Shown here piece by piece: positions 18,247 through 26,216 of a stretch of DNA of 64,000 nt. The stretch covers positions 2,094,128-2,158,127 of the forward strand of contig NZ_CP133091.1 in the NCBI RefSeq assembly GCF_030908385.1, in the 5' to 3' direction. Position numbers and translations under genes: made by a program. Source of the stretch: Mangrovimonas sp. YM274 (GTDB taxonomy: Bacteria > Bacteroidota > Bacteroidia > Flavobacteriales > Flavobacteriaceae). The first letter of the stretch is position 1, and every line of letters begins with the position of its first letter. Below the pieces are notes generated by a model. It worked only from the letters and a program-made list of their open reading frames with translations, had not been told where the DNA came from and did no database searches.

Positions 18247-18282
18247 AAACCTAAACTTTAGTTCTTGCTAAGGTTTAGGTTT
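18247..18282. terminator. Possible bidirectional terminator between convergent genes
   Basis: Perfect 10-bp inverted repeat AAACCTAAAC (18247-18256) and GTTTAGGTTT (18273-18282). It overlaps the last codons of the MscS gene on the minus strand. T runs are short, so termination strength is doubtful. Confidence 0.45.
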
Positions 18283-19508
18283 CCATTTATTACCTCAAAT
18301 ACTTCTAGACCAAAATAAGGGACAGCTGCCAGCATATGGTCAAAAATATCAGAAATGATATATTCATAATTTTCCCAGCGTTTGTCGCTTGAAAAGGCAT
18401 AAATTTCTAAAGGAATACCATGAGGCGTTGCTTCTAATTGGCGCGTCATGATCATCATATCTTTGTTAATGGCCGAATGGTTTTCAATATAAGTCTGTAT
18501 ATACTTTCTAAACACTCCTAAATTGGTCAAGTTTCTACCGTTTATCAGTAATGACTTGTCAATATTATGAGCATTATTGTATTGGTCGATATCTTTTTGG
18601 CGCGTGTTGAGATAAGTGGTAATCAGCTGAATTTTTTTAAGGTCTTCAATACTTTGAGAATCCAAATATTTTACGGAAGACACCTTGATGATTACAGATC
18701 TTTTAATACGTCGCCCGCCAGAATTGCTCATTCCACGCCAATTCTTAAACGATTCCGAAATAAGGGCAGAAGTAGGTATGTTGGTAATGGTATTGTCAAA
18801 ATTTTGAACCTGAACCGTATTCAGATTAATCTCGATAACTGTACCATCTGCACCAAATTTTTCAATAGTTACCCAATCTCCAATTCTTATGGTATCGTTT
18901 ACGGCTACTTGTATACTGGCAACAAACCCCAATATGGTATCCTTAAATATCAAGAGTAATACTGCTGAAGCCGCTCCCAAACCGGTCAAGAATGAAATAA
19001 TAGAGATATTCGTCAAGATAACAAAGCAAAGTATCAATCCAATTCCCCATACAAATAGCATAACTACTTGTATATAACTATCTATAGGTTTGTCCTTAAG
19101 TCTCGGTAATGTTTTAAAGTACGCCTCCAAGGTCTTTAAAACACTCCTTAAAATCCATATAAAAAGGAGCACACCATAGACCTTTATTAAAGCTTCTACA
19201 GGAGCTTCAAAATTTGGAAAATCTATAAAAACAACAGGAAATAAATTTAAAGTGATCAAAAAAGGCACCAAATGAGCCAAATTTCGAGGAGCCTTATGGG
19301 AAATTAAAAGGTCATCAAAATTGGTTTTAGACTTATGGGCAAAGCGTTCAAAAGCGCTTATTAAGATTTTCTTGGTAATTACATCCGAAATAAGAATGAT
19401 AATAGCCAAAATAACCAACATGACTCCCATATTTAAATAGGTCGCGGTGGTTTCGGAAAAATCTAAAGAAATAAAATAATCGTAAAAATAATGCGAAAGT
19501 GATTCCAC
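18258..19508 (-). CDS. Mechanosensitive ion channel, MscS family
   Basis: 416 residues. N-terminal membrane helices at about 25-43, 78-95, 108-122 and 145-168, then the pore helix and MscS signature near 170-225 (GLGAASAVLLLIFKD, VNDTIRIGDWVTIEKFG) and a cytoplasmic beta/alpha domain to the end. Similar in plan to YbdG of E. coli. It would open under membrane tension to release solutes during osmotic downshock. It begins 1 bp after the stop of the DUF3817 gene, so the two are co-transcribed. Confidence 0.9.
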   Translation of the reverse strand: MESLSHYFYDYFISLDFSETTATYLNMGVMLVILAIIILISDVITKKILISAFERFAHKSKTNFDDLLISHKAPRNLAHLVPFLITLNLFPVVFIDFPNFEAPVEALIKVYGVLLFIWILRSVLKTLEAYFKTLPRLKDKPIDSYIQVVMLFVWGIGLILCFVILTNISIISFLTGLGAASAVLLLIFKDTILGFVASIQVAVNDTIRIGDWVTIEKFGADGTVIEINLNTVQVQNFDNTITNIPTSALISESFKNWRGMSNSGGRRIKRSVIIKVSSVKYLDSQSIEDLKKIQLITTYLNTRQKDIDQYNNAHNIDKSLLINGRNLTNLGVFRKYIQTYIENHSAINKDMMIMTRQLEATPHGIPLEIYAFSSDKRWENYEYIISDIFDHMLAAVPYFGLEVFEVINGNLNLSKN

Positions 19509-19509
19509 G

Positions 19510-19800
19510 TTATGCTTGTTGTTTTAATAATTTTCTATCTACCGCAAAAGTTGCAAAGGGCAGTATTGAAGCTATCAATACCTTTATTAAGGTTTTGTTG
19601 TTCCACTGTAATTTACTACCTAGGATTACCGCTAAAATAATATATGCAATGAACAATAGACCATGAGGCATACCCAATAGTTTTACATACTGCGGATCAT
19701 CGCCCAAATACTTGACAGGCACAGCAATAAATAATAATAAAATATAAGAAATTCCTTCTAATAAGGCAATAATTCGAAAGGTCGTTTGAAGTGAAAGCAT
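19510..19800 (-). CDS. DUF3817 integral membrane protein
   Basis: 96 residues with three membrane helices. The family start FRIIALLEGISYILLLFIAVPVKY and the segment GMPHGLLFIAYI identify DUF3817, short membrane proteins of unknown function that also occur as domains in some transporters. First gene of an operon with the MscS channel. Confidence 0.88.
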   Translation of the reverse strand: MLSLQTTFRIIALLEGISYILLLFIAVPVKYLGDDPQYVKLLGMPHGLLFIAYIILAVILGSKLQWNNKTLIKVLIASILPFATFAVDRKLLKQQA

Positions 19801-19848
19801 ATGGTACTTTTATGTTAACACAAAAATACCATACGCTTTAGGATTGGT

Positions 19849-22032
19849 CTAATTTTTTACCACTTTTTTAACTAATACAGGTGTGTTTCGGGAATTATAA
19901 AACTTGGCCAAATACATGCCTGTAGCCAATTGCTCCAAAGACAGGGTAGCTGTTTCATGAGCCTGAAGTGTTCTGGACAATACTTGTTTTCCATCCATAC
20001 TGAACAATTTCAATTGCAATGTTTCCGCATATCCATGCTGTACAGTTAACTGATCATGAAACGGCACTGGAAATAATTTAATGCTAGGAACATCGCTTAC
20101 AGGATCTGTTGACAACGCTTCACCATTAAAATAGGTAAGTGCTTTGGCGAAAGCTTCTGGCCCCAATTGCTCCCCAATGATTCTCCCCCCAATATCATCG
20201 ATAGGAGGGTGGATACCGCCCCAAATTCGCGATAAACTTGTTTGATCGGAAGCGTCTCTATAGGTAGCCCATTGTAACGTCATGTTTTGTGAAGGTCCTT
20301 CTTCAAACACCAAAAACTCATTTTCAATAAGATCGAAAGTCCCCATTCCTCCAGGGAAAAATTCATCACCCGTTAACAAGGTCATGGTTTCGGCAGCCCC
20401 TCTAGAGAAGGTAGAGTGGCCGGATAAATACCCTGCAAAAGGCGGTGTTACAAAGGAAGGGCGTTGGTATGGCCACCAATGGGTTCCCAAAATCCAATCC
20501 ACACCTGCAATATCAGTATCTGGATTTTCAATAAAATCAGGACCTTTCCAAGCATAAACCTTTATTTTTCCAACATTTTCATCATTATCTCCTGCCAATG
20601 GGTCGCCAACTTCTATCAATTCAATTCTCCCATCAATTAAAGGTAAGCCATGTGGATCATAACTAGGTAAAGAGGCATCAGTACTCTGTCCCTTAGAGGC
20701 CATGTAACGAATGGCCGAGATCGGTCTGATATAGTCATAATAGCCTTTAATTCCCCATGTATTTATGGCACAGTCGTGTACGGTACCCCCTAAAGCCAAG
20801 TAACTTTTTACATCCCACTCCAAATCATCCAAAATTTCACCTTCACCACCCAATTTCTTTTCTAAATCTGGATGGTCGCTCACATAATTTAAAATGGTAA
20901 ACCAATGTCCTGGAGGTGTTTCAGAGGCTGGTCCATCTGCCCAAAACTCGGCTAAAACCCTTGCGTAATCAGCACGCTTTACCATTTGTGGTTCGTAGGG
21001 AAGGTTAGTGGCTGGATTTAAATCATGACCGGTGCTAGCATCACCACCTTCCATAAAATCATAGAATTCTTGAAATTCAGCTAACGTCTCGGGAAAGTCG
21101 GCACTGTCAAAATTACCAATACTGGCCGGAGAAATATCAATCATAGTTTCATCGGCAGGGTCTAAATGAGAAGACCATGACGCTACCAATGAAAAACTCC
21201 ATTTATAAGGGTCGTTGATTCCGTCTTCATTGGATTCTTGGATGTACCAAGGTGATCCCGGATCATTGTAAACATAACAATCGAAACCATCATTTAAAAT
21301 GTCTAAATCATCACTTTTTAAGGCAAAAGGTGTTACTTGACCCCATTCTGGACCTACAAAAGTTGGCGTGGTTAAAGGAAAAACATTGCCACTTTGGTCA
21401 ATATACACGTCAAAAGCCAGAGGTTGCCAATGGTTAGGGTTGATACCACTGTTATCTTCATATAAATCCAAAATCAATGGATCATTAACAGGTGCGTAAA
21501 ATTCACTTGAATAGCCATCTGCCTCATTGGATCCATCTTGGAGTCCAAAGGCAATCATTTGTTCTGCCAAATAATTACCCAAAGCAGCATAAGAACCTCC
21601 ACTATAATCGGTTGAAACAAATTCAGGATCATACCCCAAATCCGTGAAATGGGCTAAAAAAGCAGCTTCACTAGTACTACTGTTTGGTGCATTTTCAAAA
21701 CGATGACTTAATAAGCGAAACATGGCATAACTAATGATTTCATGTCTGGCAGCAGCCACATCGGTAGGAGTAGAAACCCCATCAAAAGGGCATTCATACC
21801 CTCCAAAAGTCTTCCCTAAAAAGACGGTTTCGGCCACATCATCAAAAATAGCCCAGGCATCATACATTATTATGGAAGAGTGAAATAGGTTCCTGGCATG
21901 TACGGTTGGTCTTGCCAAATCAATACGGATTGCCGATAGGAGTTCTTCATTCCACTCACGTGCCACAGATTGCTGCGACCAGTTTGGTAAGGAAATCAAA
22001 AACAATAAAAAACAGAGCGTAATTTTTCTCAT
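19849..22032 (-). CDS. Secreted vanadium-haloperoxidase-like (PAP2-fold) protein with T9SS type-A sorting domain
   Basis: 727 residues. A Sec signal peptide (about 1-20) is followed by a large helical domain. The vanadate/phosphate pocket of the haloperoxidase-PAP2 superfamily is visible: Arg524-Pro525, Ser537-Gly538-His539 (LSGHS), Arg602 and His608 six residues apart (SRIWGGIH). The lysine normally seven residues before the first Arg is not found in that place. Residues about 650-727 form a type-A T9SS sorting domain (KLFPVPFHDQLTV, LFSMDGKQV, LATGMYLAKF), so the protein is exported over the outer membrane and may be anchored or released. The enzyme may oxidise halides or act as an acid phosphatase. 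Confidence 0.87.
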   Translation of the reverse strand: MRKITLCFLLFLISLPNWSQQSVAREWNEELLSAIRIDLARPTVHARNLFHSSIIMYDAWAIFDDVAETVFLGKTFGGYECPFDGVSTPTDVAAARHEIISYAMFRLLSHRFENAPNSSTSEAAFLAHFTDLGYDPEFVSTDYSGGSYAALGNYLAEQMIAFGLQDGSNEADGYSSEFYAPVNDPLILDLYEDNSGINPNHWQPLAFDVYIDQSGNVFPLTTPTFVGPEWGQVTPFALKSDDLDILNDGFDCYVYNDPGSPWYIQESNEDGINDPYKWSFSLVASWSSHLDPADETMIDISPASIGNFDSADFPETLAEFQEFYDFMEGGDASTGHDLNPATNLPYEPQMVKRADYARVLAEFWADGPASETPPGHWFTILNYVSDHPDLEKKLGGEGEILDDLEWDVKSYLALGGTVHDCAINTWGIKGYYDYIRPISAIRYMASKGQSTDASLPSYDPHGLPLIDGRIELIEVGDPLAGDNDENVGKIKVYAWKGPDFIENPDTDIAGVDWILGTHWWPYQRPSFVTPPFAGYLSGHSTFSRGAAETMTLLTGDEFFPGGMGTFDLIENEFLVFEEGPSQNMTLQWATYRDASDQTSLSRIWGGIHPPIDDIGGRIIGEQLGPEAFAKALTYFNGEALSTDPVSDVPSIKLFPVPFHDQLTVQHGYAETLQLKLFSMDGKQVLSRTLQAHETATLSLEQLATGMYLAKFYNSRNTPVLVKKVVKN

Positions 22033-22220
22033 AAATGAAGATAGGTTGTTAGTTAATTAATAATTGGATGTTTCAAATGTAACAAAGTTTTCCAATTATA
22101 AAAACATATCATCATTTTAACAATAAAGCATAATTGATTAATAAAATTACATGTCTATTCTTAATAAATCACAAACAAAACAGGAGAGAAGTTGTTGTAG
22201 TCTATTTTAGTAGTTTAACA

Positions 22221-22253
22221 AAAAAAAGACTACTTTGAGGGAAGTAGTCTTTT
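22221..22253 (-). terminator. Intrinsic terminator after the OmpA-family gene
   Basis: 12-bp stem AAAAGACTACTT (22224-22235) with AAGTAGTCTTTT (22242-22253), loop of six bases. On the minus strand it is followed by the complement of the A run at 22220-22227. Confidence 0.8.
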
Positions 22254-22298
22254 AAACAGGATTAATTAAATAACAGAGGTATCGTTCAGATTTGAGGT

Positions 22299-23123
22299 TT
22301 ATTCTTCTGCCGATATCAATGCAAAGAACTTATCCAAATTAGGAAGGATTAAAATTCGGGTTCTTCTGTTAATAGCTCTATTTTCTGCAGTATCATTATC
22401 GGTTAGAGGTTGGTAAAAACTACGTCCGGCAGCAATAAGCTTTTCTGGTGCTACATCAAATTCATTCTGTAACTTTTTCACTACAGAAGCGGCACGCAAT
22501 ACACTAAGTTCCCAGTTATCTGATACTTTTACCGTGCTAATAGATTGAGAATCTGTATGACCTTCAACCATTACTTCAACACTTGGTTCTGAATTGATTA
22601 CATCTGCCAATTTTTTCAAAATATGGTCGGCATCATTGCTAATATTAAAGCTACCAGATCTAAACAATAGCTCATCTGCAATAGAAATCATTACCACAGT
22701 TCCTTCAATATTCATGCTAACATCTTCAGTTTCATCAATATTGGTAACATTGCTTCTTACATTATAGGAAATGGCGGCGTTCATGGAGTCCTTCAAGGTT
22801 TTGGCATCGGCCAAATAGGCAGGAGGGACGTTCTTCAACATTTCGCGCATTTGTGCTTTTTGGTCTTCTGAAATAACCACACCTTCTACAGACACCATTT
22901 TGGCATCACTTTCTTCGGATAGGGAATTGATTCTAGCATTATATTGGTCTACACGGGCTTGAATAGCGGCAAATTGCGCTTCCAATTCCTCGTTTTCAAC
23001 CTTGGTTTTTGTCAATTCACTTTTTAACTCTCCGTTATCTTTTTCAAGTGCCAAATATTTCTTTTTGGACACACAAGAGGTCAATGCAATGGCTGTAAGT
23101 ATTACAATAGAAAATTTTCTCAT
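22299..23123 (-). CDS. OmpA-family lipoprotein with coiled coil
   Basis: 274 residues. Signal with Cys17 in LTSC, then a coiled coil at about 25-75 (repeated Leu/Glu/Lys heptads), a middle region, and an OmpA-like peptidoglycan-binding domain at about 145-270 with VEGHTDSQSISTVKVSDNWELS and NRRTRILILPN. Such proteins anchor the outer membrane to peptidoglycan and can link to motility or secretion complexes. It is a single gene with its own terminator. Confidence 0.88.
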   Translation of the reverse strand: MRKFSIVILTAIALTSCVSKKKYLALEKDNGELKSELTKTKVENEELEAQFAAIQARVDQYNARINSLSEESDAKMVSVEGVVISEDQKAQMREMLKNVPPAYLADAKTLKDSMNAAISYNVRSNVTNIDETEDVSMNIEGTVVMISIADELLFRSGSFNISNDADHILKKLADVINSEPSVEVMVEGHTDSQSISTVKVSDNWELSVLRAASVVKKLQNEFDVAPEKLIAAGRSFYQPLTDNDTAENRAINRRTRILILPNLDKFFALISAEE

Positions 23124-23298
23124 AATAGTTATTTAATTAATGTTTCGATGTCTTATTTATATCTACGGATGAAGTGGATGTATAGATTATGAAAGCTTAC
23201 AGAATTTAATAAAAATAACTTATAAGGTAATATTTTTAAAATGTTTTCTTCTCAATATGAACACTTTATACTATATTTAATACACAAAACAAATTTTT

Positions 23299-23727
23299 AT
23301 GAGAGCTTATAAAACCGTTGTATTTACTGTGTTTGCCTTGGGAAGCATCTTTTTGGGCACCGCGCAAGAAACCTTAACACCTAAGGAAAAGGAGCGTATG
23401 GATAACAAAGTTCAGGTCTTTACATCTGATGAACGAGACAATATCCAAATGTGGTTTTATGAGCAGACCAATAAATTGGGACTTGATGAAAGTACGCGAA
23501 ATATGTATGCAACTATTTTAAATGATCATATTTATGATCTTGGCCGCTTAACGGATAAAGATAAGCATTATAACGAAGCGGAAATTTTATCCAAAATTGA
23601 AGAGGACAAAGTAAAGGTGAATGCCAAAATAAAACCCTTGCTTACCGAAAACCAATACCAACAACACCTTGAACATTACAACAGGGTATTGGATGTGTAT
23701 ATAAAACGTATTAAGGAAAATAAATAA
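23299..23727 (+). CDS. Small secreted helical protein, unknown function
   Basis: 142 residues with a Sec signal (about 1-22, ending GTAQ) and a helical mature part rich in Lys, Glu and Asn: LTPKEKERMDNKVQ, LLTENQYQQHLEHYN. The pattern resembles the small DUF4890/Spy-like helical periplasmic proteins in general shape only; no family is assigned. No neighbour on the same strand within 500 bp. ATG at 23299 is the only start that yields a signal peptide. Confidence 0.7.
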   Translation: MRAYKTVVFTVFALGSIFLGTAQETLTPKEKERMDNKVQVFTSDERDNIQMWFYEQTNKLGLDESTRNMYATILNDHIYDLGRLTDKDKHYNEAEILSKIEEDKVKVNAKIKPLLTENQYQQHLEHYNRVLDVYIKRIKENK

Positions 23728-24252
23728 TAGAGCGTGTAATATTGAAGTAATGGGGGAATTCGGAAAAACTCTATTTTACATAATATAAATTATAGTACAA
23801 ATGTATTCTGTAACAAAATCGATAGTAATTATGTAAAAGCCAATTTGTGGAATATTAATTTAAACTACATTGGATAGCTATAATGTTCTATTATGTAAAA
23901 TATCCCACAATGGTTATAGATTCTAAACAATCATTCCGTTTTGGGTCATGAAACTTTCCGCATTTTAATATTCGTATAATTTGAATATTCCGCACAATCC
24001 TTCATAAATTTTCAAATACGCGATTCTCAATAAACTTCACGTTAGCTATTTGTAACTATAATTTGCCGTTATGTAAAATAGCCGCTACCAAGCGCTCGAT
24101 TGTTTTATAAATACCCAGTCATTTTCATGATAACCATCCCAAAAATCAATCACCTCATATTTTTAATAGTCCATACCAATGTCCAGAAATTTTCAAATAC
24201 CCGATTCTCAGCGATTGGCGTTTTAAGCCTTATGCTTCTTAATTTATAAATT
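23728..24252. repeat. Non-coding region with short dispersed repeats
   Basis: 525 bp without a supported gene. A 24-bp direct repeat lies at 24006-24029 and 24187-24210 (one mismatch). The motif TTATGTAAAA occurs at 23829, 23891 and 24069, the last two extended to TTATGTAAAATA, and once inverted at 23772-23783. Such clusters suggest a decayed mobile or integration element or a chain of old insertions; no transposase remnant is readable. Confidence 0.5.
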
Positions 24253-24969
24253 TCAACCTTCATAATACGTTCCCATAAGCCGATCCCAAAAAGTAAAATA
24301 CAAGCCATAATTCATCTTAGACTTAAGATGATGAAAATCGTGGGCATCGGGAGTATTCAGAATTTTAAATTGTTTCAGTTTAGGGATTGAATACCCCAAA
24401 TGAATCACAACATTATAAAGCGTTAAAAATGTAATAAAAACTACTAAAGCCCATTGATGATGAGGAATGACAAACAATATTATTGGTATGAATCCCAAAG
24501 AGATTATAGCTTCCCATGGATGAAAGGCAAATGCCGCCCATGGTGTTGGACTGGTAAAACCATGGTGTACCTTATGAATATGCTTAAAAAATTTTGAATG
24601 ATGAATTAATCTATGGGTCCAATAAAAATAGGTATCGTGAATAAAGACCATGATAAGAATACTTACAACAAAGTATACCAATCCAAATTCTTTTAAATCA
24701 CTATAGGACTGAGTATATCCCTTTTCAACCCAAAACACAAAAAGCCAAAGACTACATCCATAAATTAGAAACGTAAGCAATGAATAGAACTGTTCGCGTT
24801 TAATTTGAGTTTTCAGAGGAAATTGCTTTTGGATTTTAAACTTAGAAAATCTCGTTTTTTTCAAGACATAAAACAGATAAAAAAAGACACCTGCAATCAG
24901 TACATAACGAAGGATGAACAAAATAGTTCCAATAATCCAAATCTCGGTATGTGAAAACCCATAAAACAT
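24253..24969 (-). CDS. Sterol desaturase / fatty acid hydroxylase family membrane protein
   Basis: 238 residues with four or more membrane helices. The three histidine clusters that bind the diiron centre are present: H111-D-T-Y-F-Y-W-T-H119-R-L-I-H-H, H132-K-V-H-H, and H210-D-F-H-H. The family hydroxylates or desaturates lipids, sterols or carotenoids with O2. Third gene of a minus-strand operon with a lipoprotein and a radical SAM enzyme (12-bp gap). Substrate unknown; a lipid or terpenoid in the inner membrane is likely. Confidence 0.88.
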   Translation of the reverse strand: MFYGFSHTEIWIIGTILFILRYVLIAGVFFYLFYVLKKTRFSKFKIQKQFPLKTQIKREQFYSLLTFLIYGCSLWLFVFWVEKGYTQSYSDLKEFGLVYFVVSILIMVFIHDTYFYWTHRLIHHSKFFKHIHKVHHGFTSPTPWAAFAFHPWEAIISLGFIPIILFVIPHHQWALVVFITFLTLYNVVIHLGYSIPKLKQFKILNTPDAHDFHHLKSKMNYGLYFTFWDRLMGTYYEG

Positions 24970-24981
24970 ATTAGTGGCACT

Positions 24982-26205
24982 TTAAGTTGAAGGATATGTG
25001 GGACACCCTTCAGCTTTTAAAATTTCTAAATGGTTTTCATAATTTACATCCAACACCTTACCTGTTTTCTTGTGGCAAAACGGGCAGGCATTCATATCAC
25101 CATCGCTATCAATATACATTCCCTTCTGTCCGGCACTAAAACAGCCTTGTCTACGTTGGTAATATCCATGATAGCTCAAAATGGGCATGTCTTTGTGATT
25201 TGGACCAAAATTCATTTTCAAAAAGAAATCTTCCAAAATAGCAATATGCGCTTTGTCAAGACTTACCTCTTTTTGCGCATAATGCCCAACTGCTTTAGGC
25301 TCCAATAATTGAACAAAAGACACCTCAAACTCCTTTGCTAATAACATATATTCCAATAAATTAGCTTCAGAAATGAATGTTTTTGTGGCGCAAAGCGACA
25401 AAGCAGTGACCAGACCTTCAGATTTGGCATTGGCCAAAGCTTGTTCCACCCAATAATAGGCATCTTTAAAATGTCGGAATGCATTATGGGCTTCTGGCCT
25501 GTGATGATCTAAACTCACAATGACCCCTTTTAACCCAGCCTTTTTCAAGCGTTTTGCATTTACATTTGTGAGTTTAAAGCCTGAGGTGACTATCCAAAAA
25601 TTGGTACGTTGTGTATTGGCAGCTGCCAACAACTTAATCATGGTCTCCATTTGAAGTAGGGGCTCCCCTCCCAACAATTGAATTTGACTTACTCCCTGCT
25701 CTTGCAATTTCCCCACAATTTTAATCAAGTCCACATCAGATAAAGTGTCCTTTTTATTCAAGTGCTCCCATTCATAACAATGCTCACATTGCAATGCACA
25801 TTTTTTAGTAATCGACAAAAAGACTGTATTAAACCTATTTGCAAAACCTCTATCCAAGGGTTTAAAATCATGCAGTTGAGAGGCTATAAATTGTTTATAA
25901 ATATCAGTATCCCATCCGGGAGTATACAAGCTCATAAAATACTCTCCATTTACATAAGCCATCTTTTGTAATCTGTAGTTTCCCAAAAAACGCCGTCTTA
26001 GTGCTACCAAATAACGCAGCGCCCGGAACCAATCAAAAGGATTTTTATAGCATGTCACAGCTATCTTTAGGAGGGTTAATTTCAGTTTAAAATGCACCAA
26101 TTTCATTGGCCATCCTGAAATTATGGAATGCCTATAAGTTTGGGTTTTAGAAGCCTCTGTTGGCTGGGCCTGAGACTGTGCGTAGTTTTTAATTTCAGTG
26201 ATCAT
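24982..26205 (-). CDS. Radical SAM enzyme with SPASM-like C-terminal cluster
   Basis: 407 residues. Canonical CX3CX2C at Cys136, Cys140 and Cys143 (KKCALQCEHCYEW), then GGEP at 179-182 and SLDHHRP in the barrel. The C-terminus has Cys355, Cys374, Cys377 and Cys401, consistent with an auxiliary iron-sulfur cluster of SPASM or twitch type. The first 120 residues are an extra helical domain. Such enzymes modify peptides or small substrates by radical chemistry. Flanked by a lipoprotein gene 11 bp upstream and a lipid hydroxylase gene 12 bp downstream. No precursor peptide is evident nearby, so a RiPP role is not supported. Confidence 0.88.
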   Translation of the reverse strand: MITEIKNYAQSQAQPTEASKTQTYRHSIISGWPMKLVHFKLKLTLLKIAVTCYKNPFDWFRALRYLVALRRRFLGNYRLQKMAYVNGEYFMSLYTPGWDTDIYKQFIASQLHDFKPLDRGFANRFNTVFLSITKKCALQCEHCYEWEHLNKKDTLSDVDLIKIVGKLQEQGVSQIQLLGGEPLLQMETMIKLLAAANTQRTNFWIVTSGFKLTNVNAKRLKKAGLKGVIVSLDHHRPEAHNAFRHFKDAYYWVEQALANAKSEGLVTALSLCATKTFISEANLLEYMLLAKEFEVSFVQLLEPKAVGHYAQKEVSLDKAHIAILEDFFLKMNFGPNHKDMPILSYHGYYQRRQGCFSAGQKGMYIDSDGDMNACPFCHKKTGKVLDVNYENHLEILKAEGCPTYPST

Positions 26206-26216
26206 AGGTCCTTTTA

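Noticed and set aside
23728-24252. A CRISPR array or integron attC array
   Set aside because: The repeats are few, unevenly spaced and partly inverted; there are no cas genes or integrase nearby.
24982-26205. A RiPP gene cluster around the radical SAM enzyme
   Set aside because: No short precursor frame with a leader and core was found next to it, and no peptidase or dedicated transporter accompanies it.
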